Shown: one piece after another, positions 1-13,732 of the stretch
Numbering within the stretch: position 1 is the stretch's first letter
Layout of the letters: the number at the start of each line of letters is the position of its first letter
Source: Macrobrachium rosenbergii
Lineage: Eukaryota > Arthropoda > Malacostraca > Decapoda > Palaemonidae
Reading direction: 5' to 3'
Length of the DNA stretch: 64,000 nucleotides
Assembly: GCF_040412425.1 (NCBI RefSeq)
Contig: NC_089763.1
Location: forward strand, 54,407,587 to 54,471,586
Notes under the pieces: generated by a model
What the model saw: only the letters and a program-made list of their open reading frames with translations
Database searches by the model: none
What the model was told of the DNA's origin: nothing
Program-made: the position numbers and the translations under genes

Positions 1-26
1 GACGAAAAATCTCGGTTCATACAGGG

Positions 27-3000
27 GTGTGTGGCATAACTGTGGGAGTACCTGGTGTGTTTGTGCCTTATGAGGGGACAGATGTAAGTGTGATGGAAGA
101 TGATAGCAGATTGGCTGTACATGAGAATTTGCAGGTGGATGCTGAACATGTGTCGATGGGTAGGAAGTGTTATAAGGGGGTTTTGTCGGATGATCCTGGT
201 ATGGTTGCTATGGTGAAAGTTCGGGTACAAGGAGTGCATAAATCCAGACAGGTGTGTGTGGATGAGTGTAGCAAGAAGCTGAAAGGGGTAGTGTGTACGG
301 GTTCTGTAAACAAGGTGTCGAGTTCAGGGGATATTTGGGTGGAATTGCTAAACTATAATGATTCAGTTCACAATTATCAGAAGGGTATTTATGCAATCGA
401 CTTTGTTGATTGGGTCTAGGAAGATAATCCAGTGGTTATTGTCGGGGATTTTCGTAGTTTTTCAGAAGCAGATTTACAGGTTAGGAGGCGGGTTTTTAGG
501 GATCATTTAGCCAATGCTGATTATAAAGAATATGCTGCGGGTATGGAAGATGTTCTGGCTGAGTTTGCGAACATAGTCACACTCAAGGGGGATAAGTTAG
601 AATTAACAAATGTGTTAGAACACAAGGTTCAGTTGGAGGACAAGGCTAAGCCTATTTTGGTTCCATCATATAGGATTCCTTTTAAGATTAGAGAATGGGT
701 AGAGCAAGAGGTTAATAAGTGGGAGGAGGAAGGCATTGTTAGGCCCAGTTCCTCGCCTTTTAATTTTCCGTTGTTGGCAGTGCCTAAGAAGGATGGTTCA
801 GTCCGAGTTTGTGTGGACTGTAGGAAGTTGAACAAGAAAACCATTCCTGATCGCTACCCTGTGGCATGTTTGCCAGATTTTTTTGTTGAGATTGGGACCA
901 AGAATATTTATTTTTCAGCTGATCTGATGCAAGGGTATTTGCAAGTACCACAAAGTGAGGAGAGTTGAGAGTACCCGTCTTTCTCTTTGCCGAAGGGAAG
1001 TTATGAGTTCACGTGGATACCACTTGGTTTATCAGGTAGTCCGATGACATTTACCACGCTAATGAATACAGTTTTGCGTGGCTTGTTAGGGAAAAAAGTC
1101 TTCTTATACATGGATGACATCCTAGTTGCCATGGATTTGGTAGAGGAACATTTAGAGGTTCTGAGGGAGGTTTTTAGGAGGCTCAGGTTAGCAGGTTTGA
1201 AGATAAAGTTAGCTAAGTGTAATTTTTTGAAGAGGCAGATAGTGTATTTGGGTCATGTCATTTCTAAAGAGAGTGTTAAAGTTAATGAAGATAAGGCTAG
1301 GGCAATTGTGGATTTTGCTACTCCGAAGAACAAGAAACAGATTCCGTCATTCTTAGGCATGGCTGGATTTTCCCGTAGGTTTGTGAAGGGTTTTTTTATT
1401 CTAGCATCTCCCTTGACAGATGTCCCAAGGGATGATGTGCAGTTTTTATGGGGAGATGGACAGCAAGTAGCTTTCCAGAAGATTAAGGATGCCTTAGTGA
1501 ATCCCCCAGTGTTGAGATTTCCTGATCTGAAACGTCCTTTCACGTTGGTAATGGACGCGAGTTGTGATGGCATAGGGGCATGCCTTATGCAGAAGTTCGA
1601 TGGAAGACTCCATCTGATTGCATTTTACAGTAGGAAGTTTAAGACACAGGTTAGTAATGAACTGTTATGCTCGGTAGTGGACTAAGAGACCTTTGCCATA
1701 GTGTCTAGTTTGATTCATTTTAAGATGCTTTTGATGGGTAATCATTGTTGGATCTTTTCAATAAGCTGGATCTTTCCCCTAAAAGGGCTAGGTGGTATCT
1801 GACAATCAGGGATTTTGATGCTAATCTTAGGTATGTAGAGGGTAGACATAATGTTGTAGTGGGCACCCTTAGTAGAAGTTTTTCTGATGCAGATGGTACT
1901 CATGTATGTTATGTATCTGGAGATTGCATAGACTGGGATATTAATTTAGTAGAAGCTAAGCAGGATGAGGATGAGATTTTGGCAGACACAAAAGCATTTC
2001 TTAGAGGGGAATTAGTTAGGAAGGGTTATAAGCTGCCTTTTGCAGGGCTTGAATTAGAGGGTAATTTGTTAGTTAGGAAGATTAGATACAGACTGAGGAA
2101 TAGTGAGGATAAGGGTGATATGACACAAGTAGTTGTCCCTAGGAGTTTAGGACCTACTGTTCTGGATATTGTTCATTGTAGGTCTGGCAGTATGCATTTG
2201 GGTATTGAGAAGATGTATCAGAATATATGGGGACAATTCTTTTTGGAAGAATATGCTCACGTCAATGGAAGACTTTGTAAGGGGTTGTTCAGTTTGTAGT
2301 GCATGTCAGCTATCGAGGGTCGTTTCTTGTAAATTGGGTTCACTTCCGATTCCAAGTAGGCCATTCTCAAGGGTCCATATGGACCTCTTGAGCAATTTCT
2401 GTGGATCTAGTTATGGCCATAGGCACCTGTTGGTGGTTGTTGACGAGTTAACTAGGTTCATAGAGATTTTTCCGTTGAAGCATAAAACAGCAGAAGAGGT
2501 GGCAGTCCCGTTCTTTAATGGGTATATTTGTCGTTATGGGTTCTGATTACAGATAATGGGAGGGAATTTGTGAACAAGAAATTAGAGTGTCTTGCAGATG
2601 TAATTGGCATTTGGAAGGTCACCATTACTCCCTATAGACCAGAAGATAATGGGCTGTGTGAATGGGCAAATAGGAAGGTCACTGATGTAAATTGGGATCA
2701 ATATATTCCACAGGAGCAGCATAGCATTAATTCTGTGGTTAGTGATACCATTGGAATGTCTCCCAGTGAAGCCCTGTTTGGTTACCCAGCACTGGGTGCA
2801 TTTGATTTGTTGCCTATTCCATCGGAGGATGAGACGGTTAGGGAGCTCGTGTCGACAGCAAAAGAAAGATATGCACGTCTTGCTAGAAATCTTGAAATGA
2901 AAACGCGGGATATGGTAGATAGAAGTCAGCAAAAGCCAGATAGAGTTATAGAGTTAAAGTTGCTGTGGGAGATAGGGTTTTTGTGAAAATAAATGTCAGG

Positions 3001-3189
3001 AATCAGTCGAACTATAAGCTAGGTCCTAAATTTGAAGGTCCTTTTCGTGTTATAGAAGTGAAGAAGGGGAACAGATATATTGTTCTAGATGAGAACACGG
3101 GTGTGCCTCAGTTGACACATATATCTCAAATTAAAGACAGGTTAATGGGAATCTTATGGGTTAATTCTGGCACTGCACTGTGGTTATGA
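27..3189 (+). pseudogene. pol: gypsy pol (RT, RNase H, integrase) pseudogene
   Basis: Would encode the polyprotein that copies the element RNA and integrates the cDNA. Visible in order: linker (27-419); RT fingers with a PKKDGSVRVCVDCRKLN-type motif near 780-835; catalytic YMDD at 1107-1118; RNase H with a VMDAS motif near 1550; degenerate RNase H end where the usual ADALSR reads VGTLSR near 1860; integrase zinc-binding His near 2175-2205 and Cys pair GCSVCSAC near 2283-2306; integrase acidic residues in VHMDLL, ITDNGREF and a Glu in NGLCEWANRKV near 2650-2675; GPKFEGPF module near 3022-3045. Breaks: in-frame stops at 417-419, 966-968 and 1683-1685, and frame changes near 1743, 2245-2300, 2535 and 2960. 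Integrase acidic residues survive although the frame does not, consistent with an old copy. Reading-frame limits are approximate. Confidence 0.9.
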
Positions 3190-3473
3190 TCATTTTTTTT
3201 TCTTTCCTCTCTCTTTTTTTGTTTTAATGGGCGTGACTTGTAGTTGTTTTTAACTGGGGAGGACGTTGGTCTGTAGAGTTATACAAATCTTTAATTGTCC
3301 GAGTTCAGTTTTTTTTTTTTTTTTTTTTTGCTCTTGTGTGTTGCAATACTTAGTTGAAATTAAGTGTAAAATACCATAGGGTTTTATTGATATATGGATT
3401 TTATTGTTTTCTTCCCGTTTCTTTTAACAGGAATTCTGGGTTCGTCCTGTGAGGACGAATATTTTGGAAGTGG

Positions 3474-3924
3474 TGTTCTTTTACATACTATATGACATTT
3501 ATTTTGGTCTAGAATAATTATGACCTTTTTACTTTGTTTGGTGACCAGGGTGTTAGTCACTAGTATTGGTTGGTCTAGAATCTTTAATCTGAATGTTTGT
3601 GAATCAGAATTTCCTCTAGTGATGATTTCCATTTATAGGGGGTGGAATTCACTCCATTTCATGATCGTAGCTTTTGCTGAATTACTTTCGTTAAATTTGC
3701 AAGTAAAACCTAGTTTTGCATCTGGGAGTTTAATTCCAGTAGGCCTTTGTCTGAGGTTAGATACAGGGAGAGGAGTCGACGAGGGAGAAGGAATGTGCTG
3801 AACCAAAGATGACCCATCGCCACCACAGAGTCCTAGAGATGTAAGTTGATATGGTGGTGCTATTCTTAAAACAGATGCTGTAAGAGATCATGATCCTAAT
3901 TGACCTTGTGTAGGGTCATTAACA
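3474..3924 (+). repeat. LTR of the gypsy element (3' LTR), 451 bp
   Basis: Starts TGTT and ends AACA, an inverted terminal pair typical of LTRs. It is preceded by a purine-richer stretch (GGAAGTGG) and by codons reading EDEYFG, resembling the conserved end of many gypsy polyproteins. A second copy of the same sequence (45207-45652) fixes the boundaries: similarity runs into the internal region on the left and stops at AACA on the right in both. Both copies abut a (TA)-rich tract. Confidence 0.8.
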
Positions 3925-3972
3925 TATATATTTACACATATATATGTGTGTGTGTACGTGATTGTATATATG

Positions 3973-3975
<3 letters not shown>

Positions 3976-4054
<79 letters not shown>
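3976..4054. repeat. (TA)n microsatellite
   Basis: Nearly pure dinucleotide tract that begins about 50 bp after the LTR end; the intervening bases are also TA/TG-rich. Confidence 0.95.
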
Positions 4055-4057
<3 letters not shown>

Positions 4058-4422
4058 GATATTTACACAAATATTTACTGTATATATGCATACCTAAAGA
4101 TCACTTAGAGGGGATCATGTGAAAATGTGGCTGTTGATGTTATTGACACAAGTATGGTTGATAAGATATTAAGCAGAGTGTATAAGGAAATAACGTATAA
4201 GGGATGGGCCAGGACTTTAAAGATAACGCATGAAAGGAATAGATAAGGAATTTGTAGAATTGTATGATGGGGTTATAAGGGCATAGAATTCCATGACAGA
4301 GATCTGTACAGTATACAGCTGGGTAGATAAGGCATTCATCAGAAAGTGTGAGGGAAATGGAAGGCAAATATATCAAAAATAAAGAAAGACTGTAATCAAG
4401 AAAATTAGGGAGTAAAGATTAA

Positions 4423-5200
4423 ATGAGACAAGGTGCCAATGGAGATATGCTTTCTGAAGTGACTGCACTGCTGTGTCGAGTGACTGAGCATTTTGACGAT
4501 TTGCTGATTTTTGAAGATAGGAAAGAAGCAGAGCTGAGTGACACAAGAGGCGGAAGGCCTAGTTCAAGTTTTATCTTATTTGTGGAAATGACTGCTGAGG
4601 ATGCAAGGATGACCAAAGATAATGAAGGGAGGACACCTAGAGTGGGTGGTATTACGAGTGAAAAGCTGTGGCAAAATGATGATGGTGTAATTGAGGGGCT
4701 GAACGGAATTTTGTAAGGTGTCTGGATGCCCTGTATATAGGTGGTTGTTTTACAATAAATTGTAAACATTCCAAGGCGTAACATCATCAGGTACACTAAA
4801 GAAAGTGTTTGGTAGGATTTCGATGAGGAAAGTAATAGATGACAAATAAGATTTGATCAGAAGAGAGCGGAATTAGATATGGAAGAGGTCATGTGGATCA
4901 AGTGCTTGTGAAGTAATGTTATGCTAGAAATTTGAAAAAAAAGGAAAAGATTGCGTTTGCCTAGAAAAACCTTATGGAGGAATCACTAGAGCGGGAATAT
5001 GGAGGGTGTTGCGGTTGTACGATAGAAAAAGTAAGTTTTTGAGACAATGGAAGTTTTGCGATGGATGGGAAGCAAGTGTTAAGGTATGAAGATGAAAAGG
5101 GGAAATGGTTTAGTGTAAAAATGGGACGGAGGTCCGGTTATGTTGTCTCAGTGGCTGGTTTCATCTTTATTGACGGAGTGATGATGCGTCTTCCGTGCAC
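4423..5200 (+). pseudogene. Non-LTR retrotransposon (LINE) RT remnant
   Basis: Fragments in shifting frames line up with the RT of endonuclease/RT LINEs. One open piece (4423-4716) contains RVTEHFDDLLIFEDRKEAEL, like the W-x-eHFe-LLN segment before the RT. Further on are FGRI-like text near 4810, a piece resembling 'DLEKAYDR...LWRVLRLYG' near 4955-5020, and 'KWFSVKMGRRSGYVVSVAGF' near 5101-5160, which matches the WF-V--GlrQG-v-SP-LF pattern of the palm. Several stops and frame changes separate them. The upstream endonuclease is not recognisable between 4091 and 4422. The clade is uncertain. Confidence 0.6.
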
Positions 5201-5409
5201 TATGTGACAACTATAATAAAATGAAACAATATCAGATGCAGATAACAGATTGTCATAGAACGGATTTGCTGCGAGCGAGATGTAGTAAACTGAATATTGG
5301 AAATAACCACACAACCTTTCGGGTAAGCAGTACAAGACTGCCTATTATAACCAGTGATTAAAGCAAGAAGGTCCGTATGGAAGCGGTTTCGGAATGACAA
5401 ATTAGTCAG

Positions 5410-6593
5410 TTTTAGTTGTCTGTGAAACGAAACTGTTGTGCCGGCTTTGTCTGTCCGTCCGCACTTTATTCTGTCCACACTTCTGTCCACCCTCAGATCT
5501 TAAAAACTACTGAGGCTAGAGGGCTGCAAATTGGTATGTTGATCATCCACCCTCCAGTCATCAAACATACCAAATTGCGGCTGTCTAGCCTCAGTAGTTT
5601 TTATTTTATTTAAGGTTAAAATTACCCATAATCGTGCTCTTGGCAAAGATATAGGATAGGCCACCACCGGGCCGTTGTTCAAGTTTTATGGGCCGCGGCT
5701 CATACAGCATTATACCCAGACCACTGAAAGATTGGTCTATTTTCGGTGACCGTGATTATACGCTGTAGCGGCTGTACAGAAAACTCGATTGCGCCGAAAA
5801 AACTTCGGCTCATTTTGTACTTGTTTAATTGTGCAGTGGGTTAAATATTTCCCCGATTAGCTGTGCTTTGACTTTTGCTTCCGTTTAATTGTGTTTCATT
5901 TGTTTATCAAATTTCCTTCTTCCACTATGTTCTGGTAGGCTACTGCTGTATGGCCACTTTAAGATTATTTATCTTACTGAAGGTTTTCAAAGTGATCATT
6001 TCCTGACTGCTATGCGGTGAAGTGTTTTAAATATCAACTCCTGCTGCATCAGTTGGCCAATGCCGTTATGCAAAATATTTCCTCGTTAGGTTTCTTGTTT
6101 TGAAATTAGCAGCAACTTCGATTTTTCACAGATTTCTGATAAGCTTTGTCGTCAGCACTGAAAGAAAGGAGACATTCGAACTGGTTTCTACCAAGTTACA
6201 AACAAGTAAATAATGCCGCGAAGTTTCTTCGGAGCAATTGAGTTTTCTGTACGGCGTATAATGCTCAATGAAACTCTTGATGTGCTGCAGTATGACACTC
6301 TCAGACACGACCAGACAGCGCTCAGTTGCTCCCCAAATGCGGTCAAGTGAAGATTCGTCGGTGGCTGGCACCAGACGCACTATCCAAGGCTAACTTTAAC
6401 CTTGAATAAAATAAAAATTACTGAGGCTAGAGGGCCGCAATTTGGTATGTTTGATGATTGGAGGGTAGATGATCAACATACCAATTTGCAGCCTTCTAGC
6501 CTCATTAGTTTTTAAGATAGGAGGGCGGACAGAAAAAGTTCGGACGGACAGACAAAGCCATCTCAATAGTTTTATTTTACAGTAAACTAAAAA
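5410..6593. mobile_element. Fold-back element with long inverted arms and internal hairpins
   Basis: The left arm (about 5410-5830) is repeated in reverse complement at about 6220-6593. Outer ends read TTTTAGTTGTCTGT on the left and TTTTTAGTTTACTGT on the reverse-complemented right. Each arm has GTCTGTCCGTCCG, then a self-complementary hairpin of about 100 bp (5505-5602 and 6414-6515) with stems built on CTACTGAGGCTAGAGGGC. The arms differ by many substitutions, and the left arm has an additional segment (about 5640-5740). The centre (5830-6220) is non-coding. A third, single arm lies at 35970-36312. There is no transposase, so this is a non-autonomous family of unknown superfamily. I could not define a target duplication. 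Confidence 0.75.
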
Positions 6594-6822
6594 TACAAAA
6601 CAGGACAAATGTAGAATCGCATAACAGATACAGTAGAATACCTCTCCAAGATATAAGATGCCAGCTACCTGCTTATGTTGAGAGTAAGAAAACTGAATAT
6701 ATTCTTCCGAGCCGCCACTTTCCTCTGCCAGCAAGAAATATATCTCTCGGAGGCGCCCGTCATCTTGTCAAAATCCATCAATCAAAGCCCCTCCTGGGCT
6801 AAAACTCTCCTAAGCGCCTTTG

Positions 6823-6827
<5 letters not shown>

Positions 6828-6884
<57 letters not shown>
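6828..6884. repeat. (CT)n microsatellite
   Basis: Uninterrupted CT dinucleotides. Confidence 0.97.
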
Positions 6885-6885
<1 letters not shown>

Positions 6886-7335
6886 AGGTCCCTCCCTTCA
6901 TTTATACCATTTTATAACTTTACACATTTAAAAGAAAATAAAGATTTAGGACCGAAAAGAAAATATTCAATGCTGAAGTCAAAGTATTGATGCTGAAGAC
7001 TCACAGACACTGATCTCTGTAGCATTCAGTATTAATACAATATTAATATTTAATATGATATTTTACAAAGCCCGCGAATCCCTGTAACAAAACAGTGGGT
7101 TACCAAAGCAAATGCTTGCATAAGGGTACTCAACGTATGATCAAACCGTTCAGAAAAATATGCTGCAGAGGATTAAAAGTATCATTGAAATGTTCAAGAT
7201 GAACGGTAGCTCTAATTGCCATGAATATACTAGGCTTTAATCAAAAATATTTCTGGACCTTGTAGTAAGCAATAGGTATTAATATACCAATACTTGCGTA
7301 CTATATACAGAAATACACAACTCGCGGACACAAAC
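6885..7335. other. AT-rich non-coding stretch
   Basis: I see no open frame, RNA gene or repeat of note here. Confidence 0.6.
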
Positions 7336-7497
<162 letters not shown>

Positions 7498-7539
7498 TCT
7501 TCAATCAACGTCATTTTGTATGAATATATATATATATAG

Positions 7540-8260
7540 ATCACACAATCTCATTTCCAGCACTCTTTCTTCTTGTTTTTTATCTTCCACATATCTCCAC
7601 TCACCTTCAGCTTCCCTTCTCATAGTTCTCATCAAAGTAGGCCCAGGTCTTCTTGTGGAACCCAGCATACTGTCAGTATTTTTTGACAAAGGTTTTGAGA
7701 AAGACGTGTCCAAGCCACCTCCATCTCCCTTTCATCTTTATTTCATCTAAATGTGGAACTCCCGTAGTTTCCTTTATGGGATCATTTCTAATTCTGTCCT
7801 GCCATCTGAGTCTTAAACGTCTTTCAAAACACTTTATTCCTAAATCAACATATCTTTTAAATGAAGCTTCTTTGTCATGCTATGGTACATGTCATTGTAT
7901 CATTGCAAGACGAACTAGAGTTATCTTAATTTCGTATAAAATTTCATTCTATTTGATTTCCAAATCTTATTCAGCCTACATATCGTTTGGTTGGTTGTTT
8001 CTAGTCTTTCACTAAATTCCTACTGACAAGTTCCTATACTGGATGACCTTTTCATAAACATTTCAGAGATCAAATTTTAGTTCGTCCCCTTGTTCCCAAT
8101 CTGTTCCTATTCCTTCTGTTTTTCTTAGATTTAATTTACGTCCCATCTCTCCAGATATATGATGTATCCTATTAAACAAACTTTGTAAATCATGTGGCGC
8201 TTTGCCGATTAAAACAGCATTATCTGCCATTCTAAGTCTTTCAAGTTTTTTTTTTTTTTT
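7540..8260 (-). pseudogene. LINE RT C-terminal remnant (same family as 31.5-32.6 kb)
   Basis: On the minus strand, fragments in several frames read like the RT palm end and C-terminal domain of an RTE-type LINE: RMADNAVLIGKAPHDLQSL (degenerate ADD motif, near 8180-8240), then MGRKLNLRKTEGIGTDW (8085-8145), and a C-terminal [12 protein letters not shown] piece near 7700-7740. The DNA aligns by eye with 31.6-32.1 kb: both carry the 'cctttatgggatcat / cccttatgacatcat' and 'ctgtcctgccatctg / ctatcctgtcatctg' segments in the same order. Multiple stops and indels rule out activity. The N-terminal half is absent. Confidence 0.65.
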
Positions 8261-8808
8261 GTCATTATAAAACCTTTAAGAAGGGCAAACAGTAAAGATG
8301 AAATAACATTTATTTTTTTATTTACTTATTTTCTTTATTTATTTACTTGAACCAATGACAATGTTTGTTGAGACTGTTTTCTTGCTTATGGTTTTAATAT
8401 TTCAGTCTATCCTCTTTCTTTCCTCAAGTACAATAAAATATTATATGTGTTAACCTGTAGCGATTTCGTCAGGACTGAATATGCATATTTGAAAATATTG
8501 TGTATAATTACATGCAGCGGATTTTTTAACAAAACATGAAAATGAAGTCACATAAATGGCGGGTTCCTATTGGCCCGTTATGTCTCACTCTCGATTCGGA
8601 AGCCAACAAGGAAAGGTGAGTTTCTATGTCGCCAACCAATGTGATCTTCGGATCTACCTGTGTGGCTAATCATCCGTTTCATAGTCAAGACCTTGTCTCG
8701 GTATGTTACTCTGTAATAAAGGACGATATTTCCTTCCTGCTCTAGCTGTGTATGCAGAGTTCTTGTACATTATCGAATATAAAAAAGGTGGTTTTTATAC
8801 AGTATTCA

Positions 8809-8839
<31 letters not shown>

Positions 8840-8840
8840 A
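8261..8840. other. Non-coding stretch with (TG)n at 8811-8839
   Basis: AT-rich, with a poly-T run near 8250 and a 29-bp TG tract at the right edge. No gene is seen. Confidence 0.6.
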
Positions 8841-8844
8841 AGCT

Positions 8845-9530
8845 TCCTAACATGATTTATAATTGTGTGCATCGCCATCCACGCACTACAGTGTGTACGG
8901 GCACTTTTCACTTAGGCATTGTTGGAGGAGCTATTGTAGGCCTCCTGGCACTCTCCACGGGTGTTCAGTCATAACTTCTCGTTAGTCGCTTTTGTGTTGG
9001 TCTTAGTTCTTTCCTACAATAACATCCTTCGAAGAAATGGGAGGCGGTCTTCAACGCAATACTAAGTAGTAGAGCTGATGCTTGGGTTCTTCTTAAGGGT
9101 CTCATGCAAAGGAGTGGCCTCATTTCAGAGTTGATCACAATCTAAATTTCATCAATATATCTGGCACATATCATCTGTTTAGCGTTGGCGTTGAAAGTTA
9201 TCTGCCATATACATAATGGTAAACAGGATGCCCATTAAAAGGCTATTGCAACCCTATCTACCCACTGGAAGATGTCCCCTTATCTAACATGAAGGGGACT
9301 CTTCGTGCATATTTGATGAGGTGCCAAAGGGTGTCTTCTGGAATGTCTGGTGGAGTGGTGCTTGAATGGTGGATCCTTATAAGGCTTATCTCAATATTCT
9401 CGTCAACTGGCACATTCAAGAATAAGCTTCCATTATCTCAGGATACGATGTTCGAACGGGAGGAAAGGTGTTTCATTCTTATACTACTGCTTGTTGTCAG
9501 AGATGTAAGTTACTGGTGATAGAATGGGGC
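8845..9530 (-). pseudogene. Penelope-like element RT remnant
   Basis: Minus-strand pieces follow the order of a PLE RT. SLFLNVPVDENIEI (about 9395-9440) is the conserved 'SLFTNVPVDETI' segment. It is followed by PDIPEDTLWHLIKYARRVPF (about 9290-9345), a degenerate GhP piece, and 'RYVPDI' where active copies have RYVDDI (near 9165). The C-terminal end resembles '-CLN-RGECPEAYK-S--A---A--HCS-W' at about 8860-8970. At least three stops or frame changes separate these. The GIY-YIG domain that normally follows is not visible and would have to lie beyond the (TG)n tract. Left and right limits are approximate. Confidence 0.65.
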
Positions 9531-10805
9531 ACAAGTAATTGCTGTCCTTCTGTGTCTTCACAGTCCCCAAACAAAATTCTCTGGCATAGTCACTGACGAT
9601 GATAGGGGCTATCACATTTGATTTTCTTAATTAGGCTATTTAATTTTTCTTTAAACTTTCTGTTGGGTCTTTTTGGAAGGAATGAAACTTACAGGTCATT
9701 TAGGGAACCATCCATATTTGCAATATATTCTATATTAGGGTTGTCACGCAGTTGGTGGGCGGCTTCTTTCAGGTGTGAGGTGGGGATCCTATTTCCGTGT
9801 AGTCTGTTCTTGTCAAGCTTTCGCAGATAACTTCCACTTGAATGGCTTCGACGAGGTTGACCTTTTGGGACTGGGGAGAAAGTAAGTCAATGATAATGGT
9901 TTCTATTTCCATCTACTGTTTTCTTCCTCATTTGGCTTCTCAGTGAAGTGTAGTTAAGACCAAGGTTAATTAGGTTGTTTTGCACGATGGTACAGACACA
10001 AGCGAATTAAATGGAACGTTGTCTGAACGAGGTCTTCAAGCACTGTCATCAACGCTGATGGAAAAAGAGCTGTTACCCAAAATAAGTGGAAGGTCCTCCA
10101 CACAGATCCAAACCATGTCAAACAACTTCTCACAAATGAGAGATAAATTATACCAGAATAGTTTCCTTTGAAAATAATAATTAGGAGAACAAGACTTGAT
10201 TAGTGGTTATAGCCTTGTTACAAAAGATCGTTTGACTTTGTCTTTCAGTTTTTCTTGTCAGGTATGACGTGTGAAAAATGTTTCAAGGATAGTGAAGAGT
10301 AAAGATTCCATGTATATTTAATTCAAGGGAATGGTATAATTTTAAACATTAATAGCTTAAATTTATCTTTGGAGATTTAAACTTTCCACTTAGAGGTTAT
10401 CATTTACAGAATAATTGAAATAACTAGAAATTTATGTACAAATTTGTGGAAATATGCAGTGTTCAGCAACTTGATAAATAAGCAAGAGCCACTGTACCAC
10501 CTGCTAATAGCCGAGGGCATTAGCTTTCCATCAGCAATTACCAAGAGTTAACATCCAAAAAATAAGCATTATCCTCGCATCTACCAGGAGGCTGAATGAT
10601 TCCAGTCCAAGCAACAACAGCATCAGGAAAACGGCTGAATCCACACATCACTTCACAATAGTTAGATCCAAAGAATGCATCGGAGTGAACTTAGATGAGC
10701 TTGTTGCAAGTGTTGATTAAGGCAGCACTACACTGGCATGTGCTCTTTTTCCCAGAGCAACCCATTAAGTGATGGTCAAATCTGTGAAAGAGAAAACTTG
10801 GGCCG
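9531..10805. other. Non-coding; may hold the decayed PLE N-terminal part
   Basis: Lies upstream of the minus-strand PLE RT, so some of it may be the element's N-terminal region. I could not match specific motifs. Only short unremarkable open frames occur. Confidence 0.4.
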
Positions 10806-11213
<408 letters not shown>

Positions 11214-11803
11214 ATGATATTCTCTTGTAAGATGTACAAAAGTATGGCTTTTTCAGAATATTATGATATGCTTTATAACTGTCGTATATACAAAAGATGT
11301 TGTGTAATGTATTCTGTATATTACTAATAACGATTATGTAAAAATGTCTTTGTAATGTCAGATCTCACAAACATTAATGATTTAGATAAATTAACAGCGC
11401 AGTTTAGAATTAATAATATGTTTCTTATAATAACGTAATAGAGAGAGATTTTTAGTCAGTTAGACCAGATGTTCGAGTTGTCATTACGAGTGATAAGTGC
11501 GTTGACAGTTAAGTAAAAGGAAGACTCGTGTTCTTCGTCTTGTTTTATAAACATGCTAATCATGATTGTCCAGCTGCGTGTTGTGTCGATTGCATTGAGA
11601 TCTCGTCACATATTGTTCTCGATTGATTACGTCATGTTTTGTAAGATTACTTCAGCAGTGTCTCGCTCCCAAAATGTTTTAGAATACTCTATGCATCTCA
11701 GCCCCAAAATGTTTTGCCTTAATAATGCCGGCATCTAGTTGTTTTGCTTTCAGCTGGAAACCTAAAAATTTGTTCATTCTGATTTTAGAGACCAGTTGCG
11801 CTG

Positions 11804-11804
<1 letters not shown>
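11214..11804. other. AT-rich non-coding stretch
   Basis: No gene or structured element is seen. Confidence 0.6.

Positions 11805-11853
<49 letters not shown>
11805..11853. repeat. (CT)n microsatellite
   Basis: Pure CT tract of 49 bp. Confidence 0.97.
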
Positions 11854-11856
<3 letters not shown>

Positions 11857-12905
11857 AGAGAGAAGTTATTAATGTAAAATATTTGTGTGGTCATTAATAT
11901 TAACCTTAGCTTTTGAGAGCTGATAACCGTAGTAATAAGTGATATATTGGCAATGGTGCCTATCAGAAAAGTGTTTAGTGAATCTCAAGAAGCTGCAATT
12001 GGGGTAATCTTGTGAAAGTTTTCATAAGCTTGTGCAAGGTATTGTAATATTTTTTACAATTTAAGTCATGACTTAAAATACTTTGGCGATTATTTTACAT
12101 GGCCTTTCATTTTCATGTCTTGTGCAATAGTGTGTTCTTAATGTTATTTGAATTGTTTTATTCTTTTTGAATTATTTGTTTATTTCTTTGTGAATTTAAC
12201 ACTTTGCCATATTTTGTGTATTTGCAATCTCTTAGTTTTTCACATTTTATATAGTAATAATTTAACATCACATACTTGATTTAATTTTCATTTACTTAGA
12301 TTTTCTTTTCAAATCTTAAATATTTCTTAATAGTTTAAATTTTGCTTGATCAATTCAATTTCTTGATAAATTAACATTTGAGATTTAATTCAAGAATTAA
12401 TTCAATTTTGTATTGTTTTCAAGTAATAGTAACTTTTTTTCTTTAAAAGTGAGCTTGTGAATTCTGATTATAAATTTTGAATTTCAAAATAAGTTTTTGT
12501 ATTTAAAATTTTAAAACAGTGTTTCATTTGTTAACCACCAGTGGTAGGATTAATTGTGTGCATAAGGCGTAGTGATAAACATGTTTTGTTCCTTCAGTTT
12601 TGCTGATGTGACTCTAGCCTGGGGTGATAGTTAAAGTTGTTTGATGGAGTGATGCCATTTACTTTAGTATATTTCTTGTTTAAATGTTGATAACTCACAC
12701 TAGTTTTGATAAACTTAGTCTGATTTCTCACATGATTAGGAAGTATTTTAAAGGATCACTGTTGTCTTTAGAGTATTCAGTCATAATTTTATTGTTATGA
12801 GAGTTCAGGTATCTGACTGATGTGAGGTAAATTTTTAAAATCTATGATTAGTAGTGTAATAACCAGGTACTTGGAAAACTTTGTGACTATATATATATAC
12901 TAGGG
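11854..12905. other. Very AT-rich non-coding stretch
   Basis: Poly-T and poly-A rich, with no open frame or repeat that I could recognise. The base composition is more AT-biased than its flanks. Confidence 0.6.
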
Positions 12906-12910
12906 AGTTA

Positions 12911-13732
<822 letters not shown>

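Larger units (their letters stand above)
1..3924 (+). mobile_element. Ty3/gypsy LTR retrotransposon, 3' portion, degenerate
   Basis: Order of parts on the plus strand is protease-RT linker, reverse transcriptase, RNase H, integrase with zinc-binding and C-terminal GPF module, about 240 bp of T-rich non-coding DNA, then an LTR. RT-RNaseH-integrase order is diagnostic of Ty3/gypsy. The 5' end (5' LTR, gag, protease) lies outside the window or is lost. No env-like frame follows integrase. The element is dead as it stands because its pol frame is broken at seven or so places. The same 3' end recurs at 45.1-45.65 kb, so this is a multi-copy family here. Confidence 0.9.

Noticed and set aside
3436..3470. 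Hammerhead-ribozyme-like GTCCTGTGAGGACGAA next to the gypsy LTRs (also at 45167-45200)
   Set aside because: Stem II and GAA are present but the required CUGANGA core reads CTGAGTT or CTGGGTT. The segment is better explained as the conserved end of the gypsy polyprotein (EDEYFG).
3190..3473. env gene or intron after integrase
   Set aside because: Only ~285 bp of T-rich DNA with stops. A splice from donor-like GTTAAT at 3141 to the TTTTAACAG acceptor at 3430 would not keep the EDEYFG frame.
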